From the NCBI GenBank assembly GCA_015501055.1, contig JADNYV010000120.1:1-64000 (forward strand): a stretch of DNA of 64,000 nt, in the 5' to 3' direction. The translations under genes and the position numbers were made by a program. The notes under the pieces are model-generated. The model did no database searches and was not told the DNA's origin. It saw only the letters and a list, made by a program, of their open reading frames with translations. This document shows, in pieces, positions 32,070 to 44,994 of the stretch (position 1 is its first letter; every line of letters begins with the position of its first letter). This DNA comes from Mucidula mucida. Its lineage: Eukaryota > Basidiomycota > Agaricomycetes > Agaricales > Physalacriaceae.

Positions 32070-34714
32070 TGACGCGTGTCTCGAAAACGCATTGATTGTA
32101 ACATTAGCGGCGCCGCCTTTGCCATTTTTTGAATGTGTTTATATTTTTACCGCTCTTTTCTCATTAATTGTTTTGCTTTCAAAGATCTCAGCGCATTAAG
32201 CTCGCAAGTGCCTTTGTGATGAAAATGCTTTTAAAGCAATGCTAGGGCCTTAAGTAAGGTATGTTTCAGTCCCAGTTGATCTACCACCTTGGGATACTCC
32301 TCCAACCCCAGAAGTGATGAGGCTGGAAGGATTATCTTCTTCAAGGCATGTAATGTAGTGTGCATTCATATCTTCCTCCCCACCTCCCATTTATGCGTTG
32401 GGCCATCACGATGCCCAGACAGCTCGAGTTCCTTCAACGAGCACGAGTCAAGTCGTCGTTTCACGTCCTTTCTCACCTCCAGCGCTTGACGTGGGATTGA
32501 TTACCACCGCGACTTCAAGCGGCGTGCGGCGTTTGAAGAAAGGGAGCTCTCCGGCGCCACGTAGCTCTCGTGCATCCGTTTCAAAACATGAATTGGCAGG
32601 CTTTGTGCTCAAACACAATTACTACGATCGTCGCATGTCTAATAAAAGGTTACTGGAATCCAATTTGTTGTCTTCAGACTCGACATGGCATGCTCGCCTA
32701 GCAGGACCTGAGCTGCAGTCGGGATCGTCATGACCTTGGCACATGCAAAGAGGTGATTTACTCAGGAGAAAGCACGAGTGCTTTCTCGATGGATCCTGGG
32801 TCTGGCGAAAAGGGCTGGTCAAGTGTCTACAGTTCAAAATATAGACATCCGAGTCCTCGCGGCAATCGACATCGCCCAAGTAGGTAATCGCGACGTGAAG
32901 AGCGCGTCGTAGGACGAAACGACTACCGTACATGTTGAGCCGTTCTTGCGATCTCATCTTACATCATGATTTTCATCCCGCAAGTCGCCGGGATGAAATG
33001 AGGCAGTTTCCCCTTTTCTCCCCTTCTTGTTCTGTTCCTCTAACTCGCAGGCTGATCAAAAACGCCACACGGGCCCGATCTTTTGCCTTGGAAATCAAGA
33101 TCAGCAGAACTAACCTGCAACTGACTAGCCTCGAATCACTACCATGAATGCATTGCGTAAGGCGCTAAGCCATATGAGGCGAGGTCCCAGCCACTGTATC
33201 TCCAGGCTTGCTTGCATACGTAACGCGTAATCGGCGAGCCACCAAAATGCAATGTGCCGCAGCTTGTTTCTTTTCCACTTCGTAAAATGGTTCTTGAGTC
33301 ATGTAATGCAATCGTAATCGATATCAAGCAAGGTCCTCGTTGAGAAATTAGAATATTCATCCATCGATCGAAAGATTTTCGACGGCGAGTTCGTCACGAC
33401 GGCAGGTACTTCATACCGCCGGCTATTCTGGTACTAGTAGACGTGCCACCCGGGCCTACAATAAACGAAAGAACCTTATTACTGAGATTTTAGACCAACA
33501 GAGATATTTGCCGCCGGGTGAACCTAGTCGCTCGCTGTCCCTGTGTATGTCCGCATTCAACCCATGGCTATCGGAGTCAAACCAAAGATATGTTGTGGCG
33601 ATTGCACGCCCTAGAGAAACGCTTTTAGCGAGCCCACTTAGACAGTTCGTAAGCTGAGGCCTGTTAGTACGGAGTTGTCGTATACTGCGATATGAGCAGG
33701 AAGTCTTACTGGTCGAAAAAGTTGCCAATACGCATGACCACCAAGAAAAGCGAAGTTCTGCCAACAAGATACTAAGCGAACTTCGCAGCGGCTTATGAAT
33801 GTCATAAACATAAGTTGGGCAGATGCTATCCTAACATTCAGAAGCAACCCCGATCTCACAATTGAAGACCATATGCGGTCAAGGTCACAACGTACAAGAT
33901 CAGGTTGTCGATGAGGAGACCAGTTCTGTAGTGTTCCAGTACAAACGAGTGTACGCCGCTTCGCGCGGAATGCAGAGAATATATCAAGCTAGCCGTGATA
34001 ACGATATCGCAGATCCTTGACTGGTTGAACTATAGACCTGTGAATACCCATTTGTCGATTCATTGACACTATATCGAGACGGGTACTAACATTGAGATCC
34101 GTGCTTGACAGTACGGCCACAGTGGAATGAATCCTTGAACCTAAGTCGGGAAGCATTCAGTGGGGGGACTCACGGCTGTTGGAAACTGATTTAGAACAGA
34201 CATAGGGTAGGGTAGTAAAGAGAAGACCTCGCCAAAAGTACCCGGAGGGAGCACGAACTGCACAAACAGTATGACAACTTGGTCACGTTCAATGAAAGAG
34301 CCGCCCAAGAAAAGGTCGAGAGACTCACCATTGAGTAGCTTGAAGAAATTTGGTCCAATGGATAGTAAGGACTGGAAATATAAGTAAGTCTGCAAGACTA
34401 TCACTCCATAGTATATCTAGCTCGGCGACGCTTCACGTTAACTCTGCCTGGTGGGTGGTGCGCGACGCACTAGTGAATTCAAATGAGAATACTGCCCGCC
34501 TCCTTGATAGAGGCTACGAACGCTGCGACTTCACCAGAACTGTCTTCTGACATCGACATAGATAACTGTAACGCATGAAGAGCATCCCCGAAGATCAATC
34601 TTAAATGCATATTTTGACAGCGAGGCTGGTCGCGAGAATAGATATGGGATTTCTAGTTAGCAGTAAACTTGTCGTCCATTGACAATAGGAAGACAAATGA
34701 AATGGAGTGCTTGC
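32070..34714. other. 2.6 kb without a recognised gene
   Basis: Scattered open frames of 60-110 codons on both strands, none with a start, splice signals and composition that agree. No repeats or transposon motifs were noticed. Confidence 0.5.
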
Positions 34715-35669
34715 TCATGATTTAATCATGTGATAGATGGCAAAGCCTGTTGCAGCTTCGCCAGACGCCACAACACCTCCTGCGTCCGCTTTACCCTTTC
34801 CTACAATCGCTTCTTCAGCCACCTGGAACGAGAATATGAGATAGATGAATATGCGCATCACTATCGATGTAGACCTGCCTGGAAACCAAAGTGCTCATAG
34901 CGATCTCGAGCGGAAGCAGTCGACGACTCTACCGTAAAGATAGCATCAGGCGCATGCTCAAACGCTTCGTGCATAAGCTTCGACATGAATCCTGATGAGA
35001 ATGAAATGAGCAGGTCATACATACAGGCCGTGCGCCTATCTACCTTTGCCGTGGAAATCTGGGTCAACACACATAAGCTGAAGATGCCAGGCATCGTCTG
35101 GAGTGCCTTGTAACTTCTTAGCTTCGAAACCTCTGTCAAACGCCGATTCACTAGCATGAACCAGTCCCGTAATGCGCTAGACTATATCAGCCCTCTGGAC
35201 ATTGGATGCATTCGCAGCTAACAGACCTTCAGAGCGCCATATCCCCAGGCCATGATGATAGGAAGCCATCCCAGACGAAGTGCCACCAACGAGAGCGGTT
35301 TGTGCTTGGCTGTGATCGGTGGCCGCCAGACTGCGGACGCTGCAATCCTTTCTTTCTCGTTCTTGTTGGTCGGGGGGACTGCGACGACAATGACCCGAGA
35401 GTCGTCGCTGAAGGAACCGCGAAAGACGAAACGGAGAAACTTTCGCTGATTGTTTTGTCGTTTGAAGTCACTCTTGTCCGTCTTGAGAGGCTAAAATCAG
35501 AGTCAGTATCATTTAGACGCGTCGGGTAACAGTAGCCGCCCACCGTAGTCACGCCAGAAATGAACGTCTGGGGAGGACTGCGGTAGAAAGCGCGTTGATT
35601 CATGAATACGAGCTCTTCAAGCTCATCACGGGTCGCGGCGCGCACGTAGGGCTCTGCTTCATTACCCAT
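34715..35669 (-). CDS. GNAT-family N-acetyltransferase
   Basis: Exons 35669-35544, 35490-35227, 35176-35044, 34991-34879 and 34822-34715 give 247 residues. Features in order: an N-terminal YVRAATRDELEELVFMNQRAF strand-helix, a variable centre, then the GNAT core LQLMCVDPDFHGKGFMSKLM (acetyl-CoA loop HGKG at 172-175, matching Q/RxxGxG/A), ESSTASARDRYEHFGF, and a C-terminal strand ending AIYHMIKS. Such proteins move acetyl from acetyl-CoA to an amine; the acceptor is unknown. The last intron starts GC (CAG|GCAGGT) rather than GT; only this choice keeps the frame and the expected FGFQ-V junction. Confidence 0.85.
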
Positions 35670-38077
35670 CGCGCCACTTGACTTCAGAGGAAGAACGAGA
35701 GTTCAGCGTCTTCGAGCCATGTAGCTGAAGTCTTCAGGATAGTAAATGAGTCAGCTGGATGACCACATGTCCTCGCCATCACCTGGCTATCACTGACCGG
35801 TTTCAAGCTCAGTCCCAGGGGAAATTTCTCTCCCAACAAGGCCGCTTTAGTCGCGCGGATCCTTGGGTAGCGACGACGAGGGCGGCGCGACGAGGATTTC
35901 CGGGAACGAGGCTGGCTGGCACAATCTTGCCTGCGGCAGTTCGGGCTTCTTGCAACTTGAATTTGACCTCTTCGAACCTTGGCTCTGTACATTGGAAGCA
36001 ATCGGCAGCGCTACACGGTCTCCACGGGCTTAGGCCAATTGTTCACCATCTTCCGGCTGAGCTTAACAATAATTCGCTTGCGTGCAGTGCGGATACCATG
36101 TATCCACTTATTGGAACCAGATGTTCTTCTCTTCATCCTCATCTGCATTCGCCCGGATATACAGGATCAGACTTTACGCCAACACTTCCATCTTTTACCT
36201 TGCGCTAGCTGGATCTGGATGAAGGCGCTCCCGACAGTTTTATGTGGTCATTGTTCTGTATTTCTGCGAAGCATCAAAATATCCCCTTCCTGAACAGAAA
36301 TTTCTCTGGGGGAGCCTCACCACGAGCTCCTCTCCACATCTCTGATATTGTCGGTCATTCAACAGCTCGAACGGTAGGTCGTGGTGGACTCGAAGATCGT
36401 TCTGATAGATTGCTCTCCACCCTCACGCAACCGGTCAACTATTACTGGTCGGCATCATCGTCTGAATCATCCCAGGATCTGCGTGCTGGCACTCTTATTT
36501 CGGTTCTCCATATGTTCAACTCGGTTCGCCAGTCGCGGGAACTTCCACTGGCAGACCGGTTTCATGCTACAAGATCATTCATTCATATTGCGGTGCCAAT
36601 GAAATCTGTCATTTCTGGTTACCTGCCTCACGATTGAGGTGCCTGGATATGATTGTCAGCTAACTTTGGCATCAGTTGAGTGATTGCACTAACTCAAGTC
36701 CTTCGACTGACTACTGGCGCCTAGTCCGTTACGACAGCGAAATATGAGTTCGGTCCCGCAAAGCAGGCGGATGTGCGCAGTTGGCCATTATTGTCTGGTC
36801 ATCTTGCTAGAAGCAACTTGGCAAGTATACGCGGTCGGCATCAGTTGTACTTGGACACTGCCTACTACTTGCCTCCGTTAGGTGTTCAACGGGGTTGGAC
36901 TACCCGTCCTCTGGTGATAGATTGATTATCTGATTAGAACATCACAAAGTTTTGTGGCGCGCTACGTACTCTGGAGTCTGGAAGGATGGCAACCTTCGGG
37001 CTCCAAGGAAACACATACGTGTTGATACATGAAGTCGTAGGGCCCTCGCTACACAACTGTGGCGCTGTCGCAACGTCTAAAGCGTCCGATGGAGGATGAG
37101 CCAACGTCGACTATTGCGGTAGGCGAGTGTATTGTTGTACCGGCACCGTAACGCTACGAGCACCCCAGAACGTTGATCACATCCACCGGCAACGGGTTCA
37201 TCGAGCCGGTAGGCGACTGAACTTTGAAGTATACAGACAGTAGGGTATGTCACATCTATACACGTCTTGCCGTGACACTTCACCTCTTTCACTTGTCCAA
37301 ATGCGACAGCGCAACGCCCGGACCAATCTCACTGAGAGGTCAACGGATGCTGTGCTCGTGCCTACTTATAAATATAAGTACGAGTAACGAACCCCTTCAA
37401 CAGAATGCCCTCGCTGCGTAATTTAATTTATAATAGTGTTGTATGAGCGGCGTGTCCCAGTCTCCAGTTGTTCGAGTTCGATTCCCCAAGGTGGGCTTCG
37501 CTAGGAACAAAGATCTTCGAATCCTTATGCAAGCCATCGGAGCACCTTTCGATTCCCACTACGTTTGCGACGTTCAACCCCAAATTGGGCTTCGCGCAGG
37601 AACAAATTCCGTCGGCAAAACTGTCAAATGGCCATAGGCAATGTTTATTCAGAACGGTAGGTAATGTTTAATGGAATAAGTCTAGATAGAATATACGATT
37701 GAGGGATGCTGGTAAAGCTCGAACGAATTTTTTCTACTGGCTAGTTCGAAGAAATAGTATGAGGAATGAAATATACAGGTACTGTTTTGTCCATCGATGC
37801 GATTATAACGGATGATTGGAGGGGCGGCGTATGCTAGAAAAGTGCGATGTGTGGTCGATGCGTGAAAAGTGAATTGGGTGCTGTACAGTGGGATGTGTCG
37901 TTGTCGTAAGAGTCGTAAGGGCGTAGCTGAGCACTAAGGTGCCGCGGGAAACGTGAAACTATAATGATACAAGGAGTCCGATGTGTGGGGAATTATGAGA
38001 TGCTGTTCTGGGGCGCTGAAAATCCACCCGCGGGGTTAACATTCCGGGCCCTGGATGAGATCGCCGCGCTGTGGAAT
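35670..38077. other. 2.4 kb without a recognised gene
   Basis: No coding unit could be closed. A stretch near 35700-36000 is open on the minus strand but has neither motif nor splice logic. Confidence 0.5.
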
Positions 38078-39506
38078 TCAATCATGAGGGATTGAAGTGT
38101 GGCGTGAACGGTATGCACTTACGACCATGCGTCGAAACACCCTAATGTCTCTGGTTACCCGGATAGGAATTCCACGATAGGCACAGGCAATCTTCAAGGA
38201 CGAGAATGATGAATGCTCTTCGCCGCCCCAAAGATGTACAGTGACAGCCTTCAAGGAATGCTGTGACTTGATTGAATCCATCACTCCTTGAAGGGGGGTC
38301 ATCCGGTTCAGGCCAAGCGCCATGTGCTCAAGACACTGGGACGGGTTCCTGTAACATAACGGCGTCGCTAATGGACTCTCGACAATGAGTTGCCGGAGAG
38401 CTGAACACCGATGAAGAGCTCGTGCCTGATCATGGGAGCAGGAAGGAAGCGATATAGACTCAAGCTTGGACCCGTGCATATCGACAAGATATTCGAGGAA
38501 TCTTGTAGAAGGATCCTGCTCGAGCCCGACGACACGCAACGTCTCCGTGGAGTTGTGCAGAAGCCAGTCCATAAAGTCCAACGAAGGAGGATGTTGGAAG
38601 TTCATGTTTAGCTCTGCAAGCGCGCATGGGAAAGGCTCGGAAGCGATTGGTGGCAGTTCTGGGGCATTACCACCAATGGAAAGTGATTCCAGCATGGGCC
38701 ACACGCTGAGAAGTTGCGTCAGGGACAACTGGTTGTCCGACCAGTTGGTGAAATGGAGACGCGAAATCTGTGGCCCACAGCGCAACAACGCGAGCGTGCC
38801 TTCGTCGAACGACGGAGCAGGACGGCGCATGCGGAGATGGCTCGGAGAACCAATAATATCCCTACCAGGCGAGGCGGAACCAAAGAGGGAGAGGTTGAGC
38901 TCACGAAGGTTCGGGCAAAGAAGAACGGCTTCGGCGAACAGCCGCTCTGAAAGGCCCAATGGTTGATTATGGTCTAGAATGACACGCAAGTGCCGAATCG
39001 CATCGCCGAGGACGCGACCTTTGGCGGTGGTGGAGTCCACAGCCATCTGAAGCGACGCGTAGTCTGATGAGGAACGAAGTATAACGTTGCGGAATAAGAG
39101 CTTTTGAGCCGCCGTAGACCACTCCGTGCAGACCAGGGAGCATGCGCGCAACAAGGAGCGGTCGACTTGCAACGACTCATCGTATTGCGCGTGCTCGATG
39201 ATGGCGAGGACGATCTCTAGCGGGAAACGGGAGCGGGGAGAGCGAGACATAGGCTGGAAACGTTGGGTAGGAGGATAGGAAGGCGTAATAGTGAATGATA
39301 GATCGTGTGGAGAAGCCTATAAAGTATTAGGATCGACAGCGGGAGGGCGGCTATGAAAAACTCACTCGTGTCGTGTTGCGGTACCAGAAGCAATAAGCAC
39401 CGAGGCCGTATGAGAGGCCCATGAGGAGTAGTGGTAGTACAAGAAGTATGGACCAGAGGGATCCGGGGGTGTAACCCGTAGCTGTAGACAGAGGCGAAAG
39501 GTACAT
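38078..39506 (-). CDS. F-box/LRR-like protein with an N-terminal membrane segment
   Basis: The main exon 39316-38078 contains the F-box (RFPLEIVLAIIEHAQ ... CSLVCTEWSTAAQKLLFRNV) followed by an LRR-like tail. An upstream exon, 39506-39366, joins in phase over a 49-nt intron (GTGAGT...TTATAG). It encodes MYLSPLSTATGY and then a hydrophobic helix at about 17-42 with a WYRNTTR edge, giving 459 residues in all. If the exon is used, the F-box faces the cytosol from a membrane. The alternative is initiation at the internal ATG (39250), giving a soluble 390-residue protein. No other family member in this window has such an anchor. Confidence 0.72.
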
Positions 39507-42380
39507 AGGACAATGGGCCCGTATTTATATGGTCGGGCGAGTCATTGTGCCCCCAGACAAGTCCCGAATTGAGGTCGTCAATGAAACAAAACAAGGAAGA
39601 CGCCGCGATGTTTACAGTAGTGACTATGAATAGGCGTTACGTACTAAATCCGGAAGAAATGGATCCGCTGTCCTGGGTGCTATCTTCCATTCCTGAGTCC
39701 TCCTCTTTGACGGAGATTGTGTCAAGTCAATCTACAGCCACATCTGAGCCAGCGTTCTCTGCACGTCTATCCTTACTACTTTCTGAGCTTTCCAAGTACC
39801 GCCGCTGATGCACGCGACTGCGCATGCTTACGGAGCTTTACGTTCTCCCATTGTTACGACAGCCTTCGAGTCACAGTCTGCTCAAAAGACTATGGGTATT
39901 TACACGCGCCTCGCCTTCTTTGTCCGTGCAGGCTCCGGAATGACGAGCGAATGACTCAATCACTTCCATTTCCTTCCCAGCCGCCTCTGGAACGTGAACA
40001 ATAACCGCCAAGCCAGCTTCGCATGAACGGTAACGTTACCTCCATTTCAGCGAAACTTTACCCGTAAAAAATTGATGCGTATACGGTTCTCAAAAAATTT
40101 GCCGCGTGTTTTATTTCCGATATTGGCCCAAACATGCAACAAGAGCCTAGGAGGTCTCCGACCGTCGACGTCCGTACCCACCGCGTCGCTACCGCCAGCT
40201 CGCATCTGATATAATCTTTCCGGAAACGACGCGACTCTCCGTATCCTCATCAGTGATCTGCTGCTCCCGTGCTGCCACTCTGGGACGGATGGACTTGGGA
40301 TCAAGCATCATGCACCGCTTTCGCCCTGACCGCAGGACACGTCGCGTTAACGTCGTCATGATCATTTGTTTTAATCAGTGTCATCCCATACGGAGCAAAG
40401 CGCTGAATTCCGGATTCAAAACCCACCACATGCATGGCGTACCATATAAACTTCAGCTGTCTGCCAGTTCCACACGCAGCAAAGCTCACCAAGAAGAGCG
40501 CGAACGTAAGTCTGCAGACGTTAATGCTATTACACCGGACATGGGCTGGTGGGTTTGCCACATCTCCTTCTAGTGAGTTCCGCTTTATGCTTGGATCTAT
40601 CTCTTTTTACAAAGGCTTATCGATGCAAGTGCATGCCTGTGAATCTCCAACGGCAACCGTGAGTATGAACTTGGAATCACGCGGCTTCACCCACACGCTC
40701 ATCCGTGGTGTGTCGACCATCGATTAAATCCTAATTGTTTATTTCTTCAGCATGACCTGTTAATGTGCCTTCTATGGCCCTGCGACTCGCCACCATGCTC
40801 AAGCTTGTCCTCTTTGTAGGTAAAGATAGCAAATCGCCTTGTGAACTCTTTGATCATCCCAAAATACAATAACCATCATGGCCACTGGCACCGTACCTGC
40901 TCTAGTAAAGTGAGCCACCGCCGCTCCCACACAAAATCGAGACCTAGACTAACACCTTCAGGATACTTATCAAAACATACGGAGTGGCCCGTAATGCAGA
41001 AACGGAGATTACCAGCACAAAATCATAGTAGAACGGTCATATATTGAAAGATCATCGATCATCTCCGGTGTGGCTTTGACAAGCAAAGAGATCGCGTCAA
41101 AACGGGCGGCGGACAATGGCATGCAAGCATACGATACGTACATTGAATTGTTAGGCTGGCAGCTCATAATTAACGGGTTACGACATGTATCGTAACATGA
41201 GTGCTAAGATCTTGAATTTGGACGCGGCATCCCGTTAAAAATTTGGAGCACCATGTATCGCGCGAAGGCCTCCAGCTCATGTTCATCTTAGCATAGTAAG
41301 AAGAACAGAAAGACCTCAACTCCACCCGTATGATGCGATGATTGATGCGCCGCCTAGGAGAAATGGCAGACGCGAGACCCACGTAGCCTTTCATGCCACC
41401 ACCACCACCACCACCATCACTATTCCCCGACGGAATAACAGTCAAAACCCAAACACCATTCGGCCAAGGTTTAGTTTAGCCCGCGCAGGATGCTGTCATG
41501 CGGTGGGCCTAGAACATTTCGTGTTCTGACAGAGAGAAGAAATTGAACACCGGAACGTTGTTGGGCTGTCCACATGCTGGTGGTGATGTCTATAAGTATG
41601 AGATGGACGGACACACGCCACCCCGCGTGCATCTGCTCCCGATGTTTGTATTGAAGGTTATCAACGTCACATCGATCCCGAGCGACGTCGAGAGGAAAGT
41701 CCTTCCCGCGAAGGTCCCAGTTCATCTGGTGGCTCCTCGGGTGCGGTTCCTTCTATAACGAATGACACGACGAACGGTTCCTTCTATTTCAAGCCGATTG
41801 AATCAAGGAGTGTTTGAGCATCCCCCAGCTGTTGGGACAGATGAGTTTGGATACAGACCGGTATGCTGGATACCGAGGTGCGGGACAGGGATATCTCGCA
41901 GAACAATTGAGAGAAAAAACCATTCTTCTTCTTCTGTACATCTTGGTCTTCATGGCACAGTAGAAAGAGTGACCTCGGAAACTTGTAGCCACCTATACAC
42001 GTCACAAAACACTCCCGGAGCAAAGCAGTAAAAAGAACATAATCACCCGGATTTGACAAGGCGCGCGCTGGAAGGAATGCTCGGTCAAGGGCTGTAACGA
42101 AAGGTATGCGAGCAGCGTGCAAGATCGCAGTGGGCAGATGCTAGGTAACGGAAACAACGGTTTGATCAAAAAACGCAGACTGTGGTGCTCAAAGTCAGAA
42201 GGGCATTCGAGGCTTGTGCGAATTTTGATAATGATTGTTTACCTAAATTTTCATGCCAGAGAAATCTCAAACAAGAATTCAAAAACTAGCCACCTGTATG
42301 CATCTCTAGCCATCCTTCCCACTCCCGCATCGTCTTGGACAACGAAGTATCTTCGCCTTCCACGGCTGTATAGTCCCGCT
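39507..42380. other. 2.9 kb without a secure gene; CCA microsatellite
   Basis: A 75-codon + frame from an ATG at 39581 to 39808 is divergent from the F-box gene and could be a small gene, but shows no motif. A (CCA)n run near 41398-41425 is a simple repeat. Otherwise nothing was recognised. Confidence 0.45.
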
Positions 42381-44018
42381 TCACCTGGTACAACCCTCGC
42401 CGAACGCACGCCGAACGAACGGCACAAACATCGCAAAAAACACTGCCCCCAGTGCCTCCCCGATCCGCGCTTCCGCATCCGACTGCCCAACGACATTCTT
42501 GACGTACCGCAAGAGAGCCTCACCCGCCTCCGCCAAACAAGAATCAAGCTCGGCTTGCAAGGTGGAAGCGATCGCAACCGACGCGACCTTACGAAAGTCG
42601 TTGAACAGAGATAACAACGCGTTCATATACCGCGCCACCGGCGGATAGGATGCCAATACATGCGGAGGGACATGTAATGACTTACTCGGCGCGCTACCTT
42701 TCGGTGGCGAAGTAGCTGCGCTCGCCGTGACAGCCCACTCTGACGGTGGAGTCGAGTTTCTCAATTGCGACGATGTGGGCCGGCCTGTCTTCTGCTTGAG
42801 CAGTGCGACGAAAGTGGCTGTGACATCTCTCATCTCATCCTGCACGGATCTGAGCACGGCATGCGAACAAACGTCTCCGAGGACACCTCTAAAGTCTAGG
42901 CCGACGCGGGCAAAAGCCGTGGCACAATGTGCGAGGCGATCATGGATTGTTGAGAGGGAGGAGAGGGGGATATGCGGGAGTGTGTCTCGTAGGAGCGGAA
43001 GCAGATGTCGCTGGAGAGCATGCGAGGCATATGTCGCGAGTAGCGCTTGTAGTGACGGTTGCAAGGACGGGGCTGCTGCTGCTTTCGAAGCGGGTGCAGA
43101 GGTGGAGGGAGAGCGTTCTAAGAATATAGTGGTGTAGTGCGATATTATGTCGTTGACACCTTCCCGCCAGGTTTCTATATACTTTTTCAAGGATGCGGCC
43201 AAGTCCTCCCTGGCGGCGGTGTCCGTCGATGGCATGCCCACGAGTCTATGAATATCGCGGCTGAAGCCTTCCAGAGACGACTTGAGGCAAGCTTCCCTTC
43301 CTGTAATGAAGGCCAAGGCAATCTGCTCTTCAGGGAAAACACCCTCCTCGAAGTCGAATGCTTCCATTTTGCGCAGAAAGTTAACAGCCTTCCATAACGC
43401 TGGCAGTTTCCGGTTGGGTTCGTGCAGAGTGTCGAGAAGCGAGAAAAGCATCTGTGTGATGGAATGCCGGACTTCGGTGATGATGGAGGTGAGAATCAAT
43501 GGGGGAGCGGGGGAAGAAGAATAGAGAGACGTGGCGTGGGAGGCCAAGGACAATGCTTCAGAGAAGAAGCCATTGCGCACGCAGGTGTCGATAAGAAGAG
43601 GAATATCCAGGAGATCGCGTATCTTGTCATGTTGCTCAGGACAACGCGGGCTTTTCTTCGTTCGCCAAGTACAGTCTCCGTGCGTTGACGCCAATTTGAC
43701 GCGCTATCCTCGAGTGCGGGAAGACTGTCGCTTATAAGCGAGTCAAGCGAGGTCGACAGGGAGTCCAACGACGTGGAAAGGGCGGTGTTGTGTCATGGAG
43801 GGAAATAAAGGTCGGATATGAAGTATGGGTTAACGACGTCAGACTGGATGTGAGATGGTGGGATTGCGTCTGCAGTAGACCCGGTTCCGAGAGCAGATTG
43901 TGGAGGGGAGGGTGGTGAGGTAGGACAAGTAGGCCTGCGATGAGGAGCTCGTTAGCCCGGGCACCTTGGATGTTCCTAGTAGCTCAGAGAGGCTATTCGT
44001 TTCGCCGACATCGTCCAT
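42381..44018 (-). CDS. COG8: Conserved oligomeric Golgi complex subunit 8, with frame breaks
   Basis: From the ATG at 44018 (MDDVGETNSLSELLG) the sequence follows a Dor1/COG8 protein: YLSYLTTLP, then SHHLTSSLTSLTHTSYP, LSTSLDSLISDSLPALE, RRKARVVLS, then DKIRDLLDIPLLIDTCVRNG, KLPALWKAVNFLRKM and the C-terminus. COG8 is part of the COG tether that guides retrograde vesicles within the Golgi. Three single-base losses, near 43905 (a C run), 43786 and 43635, shift the frame, while flanking residues remain excellent. The gene has no visible intron. Such lesions in a conserved single-copy gene suggest assembly error. It shares a 180-bp promoter region with HUB1. Confidence 0.82.
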
Positions 44019-44197
44019 ATCTACGGGATTTAATAAGGAGCAGCAGCGGGCACAGCGACGCGCTCACCGTCGTCGTCGTCGTCTGCAGCGCCAGCTCGGC
44101 GACATGCAGGATGGTGGATGTATATAGACAAGATGATGCGTCAATAATGATCAACAACGCCTTGCCTCTTACCACCACCACCACCCCCGCCACAAAC
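44019..44197. promoter_or_regulatory. Bidirectional promoter region of COG8 and HUB1
   Basis: 179 bp separate the divergent start codons. No TATA box is obvious, as expected for housekeeping promoters; a short CCA run lies just before the HUB1 ATG. Confidence 0.5.
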
Positions 44198-44570
44198 ATG
44201 GCTCTAATTGAAGTACGTTTGCCGTGTTTCGTAGACTATTGTGTTAAACTGAGCAATATTGCAGGTCATTGCTAACGACCGGCTCGGACGCAAAGGTTGG
44301 CCCAGTTTACTGGACACGGCTTATGACTCAATATATTTTTCTAGTCCGCGTCAAATGCAGCCCCGACGACACAGTCGGTGATCTCAAGAAGCTCATTGCC
44401 GCCCAGACTGGTACTGATTATAAGAAGATCGTTCTTAAGAAATGGTGCGCTACAGCTTCCTTCGCCACAGCTTTTGTCTCATCAGCGCAATCAGGTATAC
44501 TACATACAAGGACCATATAACACTGTCCGACTACGAGATCCACGATGGCATGAGTTTGGAGATGTACTAA
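44198..44570 (+). CDS. HUB1: Ubiquitin-like modifier Hub1 (UBL5)
   Basis: Exons 44198-44212, 44265-44295, 44345-44444 and 44495-44570 give exactly 73 residues, the family length. Recognisable stretches are [57 protein letters not shown] and [11 protein letters not shown]. Hub1 has a ubiquitin fold but is not conjugated: it ends in tyrosine rather than glycine and binds spliceosomal proteins (Snu66, Prp5) to modulate 5' splice-site use. All three introns are canonical. Confidence 0.95.
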
Positions 44571-44994
44571 GGCCCGCCTTCCCTCGCTCGAGTTTTGTAC
44601 GATTTAGGACCATATAATGTTAATGTGACGTGTGTATAACTAACCTCCTTCGTGCGCTGGATCTGGAGCAATTCTCCTAGCTGCGAATTTTTGCGTGCGG
44701 CGTCTGCAAGTCGCTACTCTCCGCTGGCAGGATCGATCTAAAAAACTTGGGCACTTGTACAAATCGGGAACAAGAGGCTGTAGTGCTGTAAAGCCACGCG
44801 GATGGTGCGTGTTTAACGCGCGACTGGAGCCCCACAGTGTTTTCTTAAGCTCAGCTTACGCTTGGTTTATGAACGGAGCATGTTCAAAGGTCTATTCATT
44901 GCATCTTTTTGTCTCTTGTGGGGCAGTCTCTCTTACTAAAATCCGCCACCCGTTTACGAGCGTTTCTCGTCATTGTGGCGTGTTACTTTCTATA
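44571..44994. other. Intergenic / unresolved 5' part of module gene Y1
   Basis: It probably contains the missing N-terminus of the Y1 gene that follows. No frame could be joined. Confidence 0.35.

Noticed and set aside
32070..34714. Hidden gene in the 2.6-kb empty stretch
   Set aside because: No set of open blocks could be joined with GT...AG introns, and no motif was found on either strand.
37441..37500. Possible tRNA gene (GTTCGATTCC resembles a T-loop)
   Set aside because: No acceptor stem, D-arm or anticodon arm can be folded around it; the five bases on each side of the loop do not pair.
41398..41425. CCA/CAC run as a CRISPR-like or coding repeat
   Set aside because: It is a simple trinucleotide microsatellite with no spacers; the genome is eukaryotic.
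42251..42577. Second gene overlapping the COG8 3' end
   Set aside because: It is another frame of the COG8 C-terminal exon with Arg-rich, GC-driven composition.
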